From Conexibacter sp. (GTDB taxonomy: Bacteria > Actinomycetota > Thermoleophilia > Solirubrobacterales > Solirubrobacteraceae): a stretch of DNA of 6,477 bases. The DNA lies in contig JAOPZP010000139.1 of NCBI GenBank assembly GCA_025964055.1, positions 1 through 6,477 on the forward strand, given 5' to 3'. The notes beneath the pieces are model-generated. The model was not told the DNA's origin, searched no databases, and worked only from the letters and a program-made list of their open reading frames with translations. Shown here piece by piece: positions 1-6,176 of this stretch. Position numbers and translations under genes: made by a program. Each line of letters begins with the position of its first letter. The first letter of the stretch is position 1.

Positions 1-241
1 GGCCGGCGCGATCGACGCCACCTGGGACGCCGCGCTGCAGCGCAGCGCCGCGCTCGCCGGGTGGCTGGAGGGCCGGACGCCGCCCGAGCCGGCCGCCGCG
101 TTCGCCGGCTACGTGGAGTCGCTTCACGGCCTGCACGCCCTCGGCGCGACGCCGACCGACATCGAGATCGCGACGTCCACCGACGCCTTCGTCGTTGCGC
201 TCGAGCGCCTCGAGCGCGCAGCGGGCGCACCGCCGGGCTGA
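1..241 (+). CDS. Hypothetical protein, C-terminal fragment
   Basis: An open frame enters from the left edge (first full codon at base 2) and ends at TGA 239-241, giving 79 visible residues with no start inside the window. The visible part is rich in Ala, Leu, Gly and Glu, begins AGAIDATWDAALQ, and looks mainly alpha-helical and soluble, with no membrane segment, cysteine motif or recognisable catalytic signature. The codon pattern (G or C at nearly every third position) matches the neighbouring real genes, which is the main reason for calling it coding. It converges on the DUF899 gene, with 23 bases between the two stop codons. I do not recognise the family. It may be the helical C-terminal part of a larger protein, but the fragment is too short to assign a function. 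Confidence 0.6.
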   Translation, partial: AGAIDATWDAALQRSAALAGWLEGRTPPEPAAAFAGYVESLHGLHALGATPTDIEIATSTDAFVVALERLERAAGAPPG

Positions 242-264
242 CGATCACGGCCCGCTGCCTGCGG

Positions 265-1011
265 TCAGCTCGCGAAGTCGGGCGTCGCCGTGCGCGTCAG
301 GTCCGCGCGCCCCTTCGGCTCCTCCCACTCCTCCTGGCGCCCGAGCGCCGTGAGGTCCAGGAACGCATACGAGCCGCCGGTCCACTCGGCGCCGCGGCCG
401 AAGGTCGAGTACGTGTGGAAGACGCGGTCGCCGTCGCGCAGGAACGTGCTCACGCCCGGCTGCTCGATCGGCTGCTCGGCGTCGAAGTAGTAGGCCGTGC
501 CCTTGCGCTCGTGATCCTCGCGCGTCTGGTAGTTGTACATCAACGGCGCGACGCGCTCGTCGACCGTGACGTGGAAGTCGTAGTTGAAGTCGCTGCCGAA
601 CGACGAGTACCACGGGAAGGTCCAGCCCTTGCGGGCCTTGTAGTCCTCCAACTTGGCCCGCGGCGCGCGCGAGACGTAGACGTGCCGGGTGTCGCGGGCC
701 TCCAGGTGCCGGCGCAGACCGGGCGCCAGCTCGTCGGCGCCCGCCGTGCAGCTCGGGCAGCCGTCGGTCCAGCTCGGGTCGAACATGAAGTGGCCGACGA
801 TCAGCTGGCGACGGCCGGCGAACAGGTCGATCAGGCCGGCGTCGCCCTCGGGGCCGTCGAAGACGTAGTCCTTGGTGATCTCGACCATCGGCAGCCGCCG
901 CCGCTCGGCGCTCAGCGCGTCGCGGGCCCGGGTCGCGGCCTTCTCCTTGGCCAACAGCTCCTTGCGGGCCGCCAGCCACTGCTCCTGGGTCACGATCTCG
1001 GGAAGGCTCAT
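265..1011 (-). CDS. DUF899 family thioredoxin-like protein
   Basis: This 248-residue soluble protein matches the DUF899 family (thioredoxin-like fold), which is abundant in actinobacteria and proteobacteria and has no firmly established reaction. Visible family marks are the N-terminal EIVTQEQWLAARKELLAKEK helix, the PMVEITKDYVF segment (residues 41-51), the GHFMFDPSWTDGCPSC block (73-88) with a CxxC pair at Cys85/Cys88, and the aromatic stretch GWTFPWYSSFGSDFNYDF (129-146). The C-terminal part has the typical TYSTFGRG (200-207). A CPSC pair at the end of the first strand suggests a dithiol redox role, but that is inference. There is no signal peptide, so it should be cytoplasmic. The ATG at 1009-1011 has a GGAG six bases upstream. 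The gene follows the S4-domain gene on the same strand after 53 bases, so the two may be co-transcribed. Length is normal for the family. Confidence 0.93.
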   Translation of the reverse strand: MSLPEIVTQEQWLAARKELLAKEKAATRARDALSAERRRLPMVEITKDYVFDGPEGDAGLIDLFAGRRQLIVGHFMFDPSWTDGCPSCTAGADELAPGLRRHLEARDTRHVYVSRAPRAKLEDYKARKGWTFPWYSSFGSDFNYDFHVTVDERVAPLMYNYQTREDHERKGTAYYFDAEQPIEQPGVSTFLRDGDRVFHTYSTFGRGAEWTGGSYAFLDLTALGRQEEWEEPKGRADLTRTATPDFAS

Positions 1012-1017
1012 CGCGTG

Positions 1018-1021
1018 CTCC
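1018..1021 (-). promoter_or_regulatory. Shine-Dalgarno of the DUF899 gene
   Basis: GGAG reads on the minus strand, six bases before the ATG at 1011. It fixes the start of the DUF899 protein and gives the expected N-terminus MSLPEIVTQEQW. Confidence 0.6.
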
Positions 1022-1064
1022 GATCTTCGGGGTCAGGAATGAGGACGCGCGAGCGAGCCCGAAC

Positions 1065-1469
1065 TCATCGGTCCCGCCGGCGGGCGCCCTCGGTCTGCTC
1101 GAAGCGGCGCCGGTCGCGCTTGGTCGGCCGCCCGCCGCGGTCGATGCCGGTCGCCGCCTCCAGGCGGCGCTGGGCGGCGTAGCGCTCGCGGCCCTCGAGG
1201 CTCTCGGCGGTCTCGTCGTAGAGCAGGGCGGCCTCTGCGGCGGGGCCGCGGCGCTCGGCCGTGCCGCGCACGACGACCGAGATCCGCACGGGCCCGGTCG
1301 TGAGCTCCAGCCGGTCGCCGGGGCGCACGTCCTTGCTGGGCTTGATCGCACGGCCGTTGACGTGGACGCGCCCGCCCTTGACCGCCTCGGCGCCGAGCGA
1401 GCGCGTCTTGACCAGGCGCGCGGCCCACAGCCATTTGTCGACGCGCACGGGCGCGGAGGCGTCGGCCAT
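1065..1469 (-). CDS. S4-domain RNA-binding protein, Hsp15 (HslR)-like
   Basis: This 134-residue basic protein carries an S4 RNA-binding domain at about residues 8-56: VRVDKWLWAARLVKTRSLGA, then GGRVHVNGRAIKPSKDVRPG. It is followed by a strand and a highly basic tail containing GRPTKRDRRRFEQ (113-125). The order, the VDKWLWAARLVKTRS signature and the GRPTKRDRR tail match the Hsp15/HslR family (E. coli Hsp15 is 133 residues). Hsp15 binds 50S subunits carrying stalled nascent chains after heat shock; in actinobacteria the role is less tested, so function is by family only. The chosen ATG is 1467-1469. An in-frame ATG at 1476-1478 would add three residues (MEP). Neither has a well-spaced ribosome binding site. 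The gene is divergent from the hydrolase gene, and the DUF899 gene lies 53 bases downstream on the same strand. Confidence 0.88.
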   Translation of the reverse strand: MADASAPVRVDKWLWAARLVKTRSLGAEAVKGGRVHVNGRAIKPSKDVRPGDRLELTTGPVRISVVVRGTAERRGPAAEAALLYDETAESLEGRERYAAQRRLEAATGIDRGGRPTKRDRRRFEQTEGARRRDR

Positions 1470-1501
1470 GGGCTCCATCGTCGCACGACCGGCGCCGCGA
1501 C

Positions 1502-1510
1502 TGCGAGGAT
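1502..1510 (+). promoter_or_regulatory. Possible extended -10 box for the hydrolase operon
   Basis: The bases TGCGAGGAT contain a TGn extension followed by GAGGAT, one mismatch from a TAnnnT-type -10 box. Seven bases separate it from a GTG at 1518, so transcription would start at about that GTG and give a leaderless message. The same GAGG could instead act as a ribosome binding site nine bases before that GTG. No convincing -35 is visible. This is a weak call. Confidence 0.25.
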
Positions 1511-2156
1511 GGCCCGCGTGCCCGGCGCCCCCACCGTCCTCGAGCTCGACACGCCGCACGGGCCCGCCCGCGTGCACGTACACGCGCCGCAGGCCGGCAC
1601 CGCGCCGGTCGCCGCGCTGGTCCTCGGCCACGGCGCCGGCGGCTCGATCACCGCGCCCGACCTGCAGGCGGTCACCGGGGTAGCAGTCGCCGCCGGGGTG
1701 ACCACCGTGCTGGTCGAGCAGCCCTACCGCGTGGCCGGCCGGCGCTCGGCCCCCGCGGCCGGGACGCTGGACACGGCGTGGACCTCGGTGGTGGCACAGC
1801 TCGGCGACGGCGGCCCGCTGGACCGCCTGCCCCTGATCACCGGCGGCCGCTCCTCCGGCGCGCGCGTCGCCTGCCGCACCGCACAGCAGCTTGGAGCGAT
1901 CGGCGTCCTCTGCCTGGCCTTCCCACTCCACCCGCCGCAGCGCTCGCCCGATGCCGAGCAGAAGACGCGGCTGCCCGAGCTCGACGCGGTCACCGTCCCG
2001 GCGCTGGTGATCCAGGGGGTCAACGACCGCTTCGGCATGCCACCGCACGGACCAGACCGCACCGTGGTCGAGGTCGCGGGCGACCACGGGCTGAAATCCG
2101 ACGTCGATGCCGTGGCGGGCGCCGCCGCGGCGTGGCTGAAGGACCTGCTGCGATGA
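1509..2156 (+). CDS. Alpha/beta hydrolase, KANL3/Tex30-like family
   Basis: This 215-residue cytoplasmic protein is a small alpha/beta hydrolase of the type related to KANL3/Tex30 and to dienelactone hydrolases. The oxyanion-hole loop is GHGAGG (residues 40-45). The nucleophile elbow is TGGRSSGARVA (111-121), with Ser115 in a GxSxG pattern. The acid is probably Asp173 in IQGVNDRFG, and the base His193 in VAGDHGLK, so the triad Ser-Asp-His is complete. The length fits the family, which lacks a large cap domain. The substrate is unknown. The reported start is ATG 1509; GTG at 1518 (nine bases after GAGG, seven after a -10-like box) is an equally credible start and would shorten the protein by three residues. 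The stop codon overlaps the start of the next gene by four bases (ATGA), implying translational coupling with the epimerase-like gene. Confidence 0.9.
   Translation: MARVPGAPTVLELDTPHGPARVHVHAPQAGTAPVAALVLGHGAGGSITAPDLQAVTGVAVAAGVTTVLVEQPYRVAGRRSAPAAGTLDTAWTSVVAQLGDGGPLDRLPLITGGRSSGARVACRTAQQLGAIGVLCLAFPLHPPQRSPDAEQKTRLPELDAVTVPALVIQGVNDRFGMPPHGPDRTVVEVAGDHGLKSDVDAVAGAAAAWLKDLLR
2139..2144 (+). promoter_or_regulatory. Shine-Dalgarno of the epimerase-like gene
   Basis: AAGGAC lies inside the end of the hydrolase gene, eight bases before the ATG at 2153. It supports that start, which overlaps the upstream TGA. Confidence 0.5.
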
Positions 2157-3157
2157 CGCGGCTGCTCGTGCTCGGCGGCTCATCGTTCGTTGGGCGCGCG
2201 CTCGTCGAGGACGGCGTGGGCCGCGGCTGGGACGTGACGACCTTCAACCGCGGGCTGCGGGACTGGGCCCACCCGGACGCCGAGCACCTCCACGGCGACC
2301 GGCTCCGTCCCGACGACCTCGCGCCGCTCGCCGCGCGCGACTGGGACGTCGTGGCCGACACGTGGTCCGGCGCGCCGCGCGCCGCCCGCGACAGCGCCAC
2401 CGCGCTGGCACCCCGCGCCGCCCGCTACCTCTACGTCTCCAGCGGGTCGGTCTACGCGCCGCCGCCGCCGGTCGACGGCGACGAGGATGCCCCGACCGTC
2501 GATGCGTCGCCCGACGCCGAGACCACCGACTACGCGGCCGACAAGCGCGGCGCGGAGCTCGCGATCGCCGAGGCGTTCGGCGATCGAGCCGTCTTCGCCC
2601 GCGCCGGCCTGATCCTCGGGCCGCACGAGGACGTCGGGCGGCTGCCGGCGTGGCTGCTGCGGATGGACCGCGGCGGCGAGGTCCTCGCCCCCGGCCCGCC
2701 GGACCGGCCGCTGCAGTACGTCGATGCGCGGGACCTGGCCGCGTGGCTGCTCGACTGCGCCGCGAACGACCGCAGCGGTCCGTTCAACGTCGTCTCGCGG
2801 TCCGGCGCGGCCACGATGCGCACCCTCCTCGAGGCCTGCCGCGACGCGGTGGGCACCGACGCGATGTTCACCTGGGTCGATGAGCCGTTCGTCGCCGAGC
2901 AGGGCATCGAGCCGTGGACGGAGCTGCCGTGCTGGCTGCCGCGCGACGACGAGTACGCGGGGATGCTGGCCGCCGGCGTCGAGCGCGCCCATGGCGCCGG
3001 GCTGCGGATCCGCCCGCTGGCCGAGACCGTCGGCGACACGTGGGCGTGGCTGCTGTCGGCCGACAAGCAGCCGGCGCTGCGCGACGACCTCCCGCCGCAC
3101 GGCCTGGCGCCCGCCAAGGAGCGAGCGGCGCTGGCGGCGTGGCACTCTCGCCGTTAG
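2153..3157 (+). CDS. Extended SDR, NAD-dependent epimerase/dehydratase family
   Basis: This 334-residue protein has a Rossmann domain typical of extended short-chain dehydrogenases. The nucleotide-binding loop LGGSSFVG is at residues 7-14, right after the first strand RLLVLGG. TFNRG (30-34) ends the second strand; Arg33 there could favour NADP, which is inference. YVSSGSVY (94-101) carries the active-site serine region, and YAADK (127-131) is the catalytic YxxxK. RPLQYVDARDLAAWLL-type sequence after residue 180 is the usual substrate-domain marker, and PWTELPCWLP in the C-terminal part is shared by a group of actinobacterial reductases annotated only as epimerase/dehydratase or SDR. The active site looks intact. 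The substrate is unknown; a sugar-nucleotide or a small carbonyl compound are both possible. It starts within the upstream hydrolase stop codon (ATGA), so the two proteins are probably made together. It ends one base short of the convergent SDR gene. Confidence 0.92.
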   Translation: MTRLLVLGGSSFVGRALVEDGVGRGWDVTTFNRGLRDWAHPDAEHLHGDRLRPDDLAPLAARDWDVVADTWSGAPRAARDSATALAPRAARYLYVSSGSVYAPPPPVDGDEDAPTVDASPDAETTDYAADKRGAELAIAEAFGDRAVFARAGLILGPHEDVGRLPAWLLRMDRGGEVLAPGPPDRPLQYVDARDLAAWLLDCAANDRSGPFNVVSRSGAATMRTLLEACRDAVGTDAMFTWVDEPFVAEQGIEPWTELPCWLPRDDEYAGMLAAGVERAHGAGLRIRPLAETVGDTWAWLLSADKQPALRDDLPPHGLAPAKERAALAAWHSRR

Positions 3158-3158
3158 C

Positions 3159-4625
3159 TCACCACGCCGCCGGCTCGTAGTCCTTCAGGAAGCAGCCGTG
3201 CAGGTCCTCGCCGGCCTCGCCACGCACGATCGGGTCGTAGACGCGGGCGGCGCCGTCGACCAGGTCCAGCGGCGCGTGGAAGCCCTCGTCGGCGAGGCGC
3301 ACCTTGGTCGGGTGCGGGCGCTCGTCCGTGATCCAGCCGGTGTCGACGCTCGTCATCAGGATCCCGTCGGACAGCAGCTCCTGGGCGCTGGTGCGCGTGA
3401 GCATGTTCAGCGCCGCCTTGGCCATGTTGGTGTGCGGATGGCCCGGGCCCTTGTAGCCGCGGGCGAACTGGCCCTCCATCGCCGAGACGTTGACGATGTA
3501 CTTGCGATGCGCGGCGGCCGCGGCGAGCGCCGGGCGCAGGCGGCTGACGAGGATGAACGGGGCGGTGGTGTTGCACAGTTGGACCTCGAGCAGCTCCATC
3601 GCATCGACCTCGTCGACGCGCTGGATCCAGCTGTTGGTGTCGTGCAGGTCGGGCACCAGGCCGCCGGCATCGATCGCGTTCCGCGCGTGGATGCGGTCCA
3701 GCGAGGCCGAGCCGGCGGTCAGCGCCAGGGCGGTCAGCGCCTCGGGCGTCGGGCTCCAGTGCGGCGACGGCGCGTCGGTCAGCTCGGCCGGCGCGGTTTC
3801 GCCGGCGGCCACGGCGCCGAAGGTCAGCACCTCGCATGCCATGCCCGGAGGCAGCGGCGCCGACTCGGCGGCGACCAGCGGCGCATACGCGGCGGCCGAG
3901 CGGCGGACGGTCTGGGCGGCGTTGTTGATGAGGATGTCGAGCGGGCCCTGCTCGGCGACGGAGTCGGCCAGCGCCTCCACCTGCGCCGGGCTGCGCAGGT
4001 CGATCCCGACGACACGCAGGCGGTGCAGCCAGTCGGCGCTGTCGGGCATCGCGGTGAAGCGCCGGACGGCGTCGCGCGGGAAGCGCGTGGTGATCGTCGT
4101 GTGGGCGCCGTCGCGCAGCAGGCGCAAGGCGATGTACATGCCGATCTTCGCGCGGCCGCCGGTCAGCAGCGCCCGGCGCCCGGTGAGGTCCGTGCGGGCG
4201 TCGCGGCGCTCGTGGTGGCGCGCCGCGCAGGTCGGGCAGAGCTGGTGGTAGAAGGCGTCGACGCGGTGGTAGCGCTGCTTGCAGACGTAGCACGCGCGGC
4301 CCTGGATCAGGGTGCCGGCGCTGGCGCCCGTGGCCTGGGAGACCAGCGGCAGCCCCTCGGTCTCGTCGTCGATGCGGCCGGGCGCGCCGGTGGCCGTGCG
4401 GGCGGTGACCTGCGCGTCGGCGGCCAGGATCGCGGCGCGGCGCTCCGCCCGCCGGCGTTCCTTGACGATCTTGTACAGCTTGCCGGTCGCGCGCTGCACC
4501 ACGAGCGCGTCGGGGTGGTCGACGGGCAACTGCTCCGCCTCGGCGAGCACGGCGAGGCAGGCGGCGAGCCGCCCTGGCTCGATGCCGTCGGAGGTCGCTA
4601 CGGGCTGGTCGTCGATCACCGTCAT
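3159..4625 (-). CDS. SDR-fold oxidoreductase with N-terminal four-cysteine module
   Basis: This 488-residue protein has three parts. Residues 1-100 are helical and charged, with a basic stretch around 52-65. Residues 112-133 hold CYVC and CPTC, a CxxC-x14-CxxC arrangement flanked by His residues, which looks like a small zinc ribbon. Residues 145-488 form an SDR Rossmann domain: TGGRAKIG (155-162) cofactor loop, TRFPRD after the second strand, GIDL with Asp209, ILINNAAQT (231-239), and NVSAMEG with Ser381. The usual YxxxK is replaced by HTNMAK (398-403): Lys403 is kept but Thr399 sits where Tyr should be. The family, as I recall it, has this HTNMAKAALNM motif in bacteria and eukaryotes, so it is probably not a mutation. 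A long insert (about 240-345) separates the NNAAQ and catalytic segments. Function is unknown. Start ATG 4623-4625 has no Shine-Dalgarno but has a -10 box close upstream. Confidence 0.9.
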   Translation of the reverse strand: MTVIDDQPVATSDGIEPGRLAACLAVLAEAEQLPVDHPDALVVQRATGKLYKIVKERRRAERRAAILAADAQVTARTATGAPGRIDDETEGLPLVSQATGASAGTLIQGRACYVCKQRYHRVDAFYHQLCPTCAARHHERRDARTDLTGRRALLTGGRAKIGMYIALRLLRDGAHTTITTRFPRDAVRRFTAMPDSADWLHRLRVVGIDLRSPAQVEALADSVAEQGPLDILINNAAQTVRRSAAAYAPLVAAESAPLPPGMACEVLTFGAVAAGETAPAELTDAPSPHWSPTPEALTALALTAGSASLDRIHARNAIDAGGLVPDLHDTNSWIQRVDEVDAMELLEVQLCNTTAPFILVSRLRPALAAAAAHRKYIVNVSAMEGQFARGYKGPGHPHTNMAKAALNMLTRTSAQELLSDGILMTSVDTGWITDERPHPTKVRLADEGFHAPLDLVDGAARVYDPIVRGEAGEDLHGCFLKDYEPAAW

Positions 4626-4635
4626 CGCGCGCTGG

Positions 4636-4641
4636 ACTGTA
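4636..4641 (-). promoter_or_regulatory. -10 box of the four-cysteine SDR gene
   Basis: TACAGT on the minus strand fits TAnnnT. Ten bases separate it from the ATG at 4625, so transcription should start only about three or four bases before the start codon, giving a nearly leaderless message. That agrees with the absence of a Shine-Dalgarno. No clear -35 hexamer is visible 16-18 bases upstream. Confidence 0.5.
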
Positions 4642-4674
4642 GAGCCACGCGGTCGGGCGCCCCGGCGTGGCGGT

Positions 4675-4680
4675 TAGCCT
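4675..4680 (+). promoter_or_regulatory. -10 box of the Gfo/Idh/MocA gene
   Basis: TAGCCT fits TAnnnT and ends six bases before the GTG at 4687, so the first transcribed base should be at or next to the G of the start codon. The mRNA would be leaderless, which explains the absence of a ribosome binding site. The -35 region is not recognisable. Confidence 0.5.
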
Positions 4681-4686
4681 CGCCTG

Positions 4687-5640
4687 GTGACCGACCTGCG
4701 CTGGGGCATCCTCTCGACGGCCCGGATCAACGACGCGCTGCTGGCCGCCGACGCCGCCGACTTCGTCGCCGTGGCGTCGCGCTCGCTGCCGCGCGCCGTG
4801 GCCTACGCGCGCGAGAAGGGCATCCCGCAGGCGTACGGGACCTACGACGCGCTGCTCGCCGATCCCGGGATCGACGCGGTGTACCTCTCGCTGCCCAACC
4901 ACCTGCACGTCCCGTGGGCGATCCGGGCGCTGGAGGCCGGCAAGCACGTGCTGTGCGAGAAGCCGCTGTCGCGGCGCGCGGACGAGGTGGTCGAGGCGTT
5001 CGACGTCGCCCAGGCGGCCGGGCTGGTCCTCGCCGAGGGGTTCATGTGGCGCCACCACCCGCAGGTCGGGAGGGCTTTGGACCTGCTGGCGGCCGGCGCG
5101 GTGGGCCGCCTCGGGCTGATCCGGGCCCGCTTCTCCGGCCCGGTGGCGTTGCCCGGGGACCCGCGCCTCGATCGCGTCATGGACGGCGGCGCGCTGATGG
5201 ACGTCGGCTGCTACTGCGTCAGCGGCGCCCGGACGCTGGCGGGCGCCGAGCCCGAGCAGGTCGCGGCGATGCGCGTGGTGGGCGGCGCGAACGTCGACGT
5301 GATCTTGACCGGCCTGCTCCGCTTCCCCGGCGACGTGCTGGCAGCGATCGACTGCGGCTTCGCGCTGACGAGCCAGTACGGCCTGGAGGCGGTGGGCGAC
5401 GAGGGGTCCCTGCGGCTGCTCGATCCGTGGCACGCGCGCTCGCCGGTGATCGAGGTCGCGCGCGAGGGCGAGCCGGTGGAGCGCATCGAGGTGGAGCGGG
5501 TCAACCACTATGCCTTGCAGCTGCGCGACTTCGCGCAGGCCGTGGCGGATGGGCGGGCGCCGTTGGTGGGGCGTGAGGATGCGGTGGCCCAGGCGCGGGC
5601 CATCGAGGCGCTGTACGGGGCGGCGGAGGCGCCGGCCTGA
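4687..5640 (+). CDS. Gfo/Idh/MocA family oxidoreductase
   Basis: This 317-residue NAD(P)-dependent dehydrogenase has the two-domain layout of the family. The N-terminal Rossmann strand is LRWGILSTARIN (residues 4-15), where the usual GxGxxG is relaxed to GILSTA, as in the branch that includes dimeric dihydrodiol dehydrogenase and glucose-fructose oxidoreductase-like proteins. YLSLPNHLH (66-74), then AGKHVLCEKPLS (84-95), holds the conserved EKP. In the C-terminal domain, GGALMDVGCY (167-176) gives the catalytic Asp172 and Tyr176 of the GGxxxDxGxY type; FMWRHHP (119-125) is also typical. The substrate is probably a sugar, polyol or diol, but cannot be fixed. Start is GTG 4687, chosen because the protein begins at the first Rossmann strand and a -10 box lies just upstream. 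It is divergent from the four-cysteine SDR gene (61 bases) and converges on osmC (40 bases between stops). Confidence 0.93.
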   Translation: MTDLRWGILSTARINDALLAADAADFVAVASRSLPRAVAYAREKGIPQAYGTYDALLADPGIDAVYLSLPNHLHVPWAIRALEAGKHVLCEKPLSRRADEVVEAFDVAQAAGLVLAEGFMWRHHPQVGRALDLLAAGAVGRLGLIRARFSGPVALPGDPRLDRVMDGGALMDVGCYCVSGARTLAGAEPEQVAAMRVVGGANVDVILTGLLRFPGDVLAAIDCGFALTSQYGLEAVGDEGSLRLLDPWHARSPVIEVAREGEPVERIEVERVNHYALQLRDFAQAVADGRAPLVGREDAVAQARAIEALYGAAEAPA

Positions 5641-5680
5641 GTGGTTGGCGCGCAGCGCGCGGGCGACGAAAGGCCAGCCC

Positions 5681-6103
5681 CTACGCCAGCGACGCCTCCA
5701 ACGTGATCTCCGGCACCGCCGCCAGCGCGCGGCTCACCGGGCAGCCGGCCTTCGCGGCCTCCGCCTGCTCGACGAACGTCGCCTCGTCGATTCCCGGCAC
5801 GCGGCCGACCGTCGTGAGCGCGATCTTCGTGATCGTCGGCGCGCCGTCGACGAAGCGCAGCGTGACGACGGCCTCGGTGTCGACCGAGTCCGGTGGGGTG
5901 CCGGCGTCGCCCAGCGCTCCCGACAGCGCCATCGAGAAGCACGCGGCGTGCGCGGCGCCGATCAGCTGCTCGGGGTTGGCGCCCGGGCCGTCCTCGAAGC
6001 GCGACTTGAAGTCGTAGTTGCCGGTGATGTCGTCGCCGGCCTTGAAGGTGCCGGCGCCGCCCTTGAGGTCGCCCTGCCACTGCGCGGTGCCCTTGGAAGG
6101 CAT
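5681..6103 (-). CDS. osmC: OsmC family peroxiredoxin
   Basis: This 140-residue protein reduces organic hydroperoxides (OsmC/Ohr superfamily), with two redox cysteines acting in a cytoplasmic homodimer. The block NPEQLIGAAHAACFSMALSG (43-62) contains the peroxidatic Cys55 and the conserved Glu45. AAKAGCPVSRAL (116-127) contains the resolving Cys121. The spacing of 66 residues equals that in E. coli OsmC (Cys59 and Cys125 in 143 residues), and the N-terminal GTAQWQGDLKGGAGTF with the GNYDFKSRFEDG segment fits the OsmC subfamily better than Ohr. No residues appear to be missing. ATG 6101-6103 has an excellent AGGAGGA seven bases upstream. An 8-bp inverted repeat lies just beyond this site, suggesting peroxide- or stress-responsive control by an unknown regulator. 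It is downstream of, and parallel to, the helicase gene, with 73 bases between. Confidence 0.96.
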   Translation of the reverse strand: MPSKGTAQWQGDLKGGAGTFKAGDDITGNYDFKSRFEDGPGANPEQLIGAAHAACFSMALSGALGDAGTPPDSVDTEAVVTLRFVDGAPTITKIALTTVGRVPGIDEATFVEQAEAAKAGCPVSRALAAVPEITLEASLA

Positions 6104-6109
6104 CGATGG

Positions 6110-6116
6110 TCCTCCT
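6110..6116 (-). promoter_or_regulatory. Strong Shine-Dalgarno of osmC
   Basis: AGGAGGA on the minus strand, seven bases before the ATG at 6103. It is the best ribosome binding site in the window and fixes the osmC start, implying high translation. Its first A belongs to the last base pair of the upstream inverted repeat. Confidence 0.8.
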
Positions 6117-6144
6117 GGTGTCGAAGTCGCGGTCAACGACACCA
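6116..6144. repeat. 8-bp inverted repeat upstream of osmC (operator or RNA hairpin)
   Basis: TGGTGTCG at 6116-6123 and its exact reverse complement CGACACCA at 6137-6144 are separated by 13 bases, so the half-site centres are 21 bp apart, about two helical turns. This is the geometry of a dimeric regulator binding one face of DNA. In RNA it would form an 8-bp stem ending at the osmC ribosome binding site. I do not recognise the half-site as that of a known OhrR or MarR protein. Confidence 0.45.
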
Positions 6145-6147
6145 ATG

Positions 6148-6163
6148 CCCGCGCGACCGCGGG
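6148..6163 (-). terminator. Possible GC-only terminator hairpin after the helicase gene
   Basis: CCCGCG (6148-6153) and CGCGGG (6158-6163) form a perfect 6-bp stem with a four-base loop, 13 bases after the helicase TAG. No T tract follows on the minus strand, so it would be an actinobacterial-style U-less hairpin at best. It could equally be chance in GC-rich DNA. Confidence 0.3.
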
Positions 6164-6176
6164 GCCACACGTACGC

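Noticed and set aside
252..264. CCGC/GCGG hairpin between the first fragment and the DUF899 gene as a terminator
   Set aside because: Only four base pairs and no T tract; expected by chance in this base composition.
245..1705. Minus-strand open frame of about 486 codons, and its plus-strand counterpart at 61-1182
   Set aside because: Both overlap the well-supported DUF899 and S4 genes in other frames and show no recognisable domain.
3154..5508. Long minus-strand open frame of about 784 codons
   Set aside because: It is a shadow of the four-cysteine SDR and of the Gfo/Idh/MocA gene. The frames of those two genes have clear domains; this one has low-complexity Arg/Pro/Ala sequence.
2724..5576. 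Very long plus-strand open frame of about 950 codons
   Set aside because: It runs antisense through the four-cysteine SDR gene and out of frame through two real genes. Its translation is Arg/Ala/Gly-rich with no family motif, a typical shadow in GC-rich DNA where stop codons are rare.
5641..5680. GCGCGC-A-GCGCGC repeat (5648-5660) between the convergent Gfo/Idh/MocA and osmC genes as a bidirectional terminator
   Set aside because: The central single base leaves only about five pairs with a three-base loop, there is no T tract on either side, and alternating GC runs are common here by chance. The 40-base gap holds nothing else I can support.
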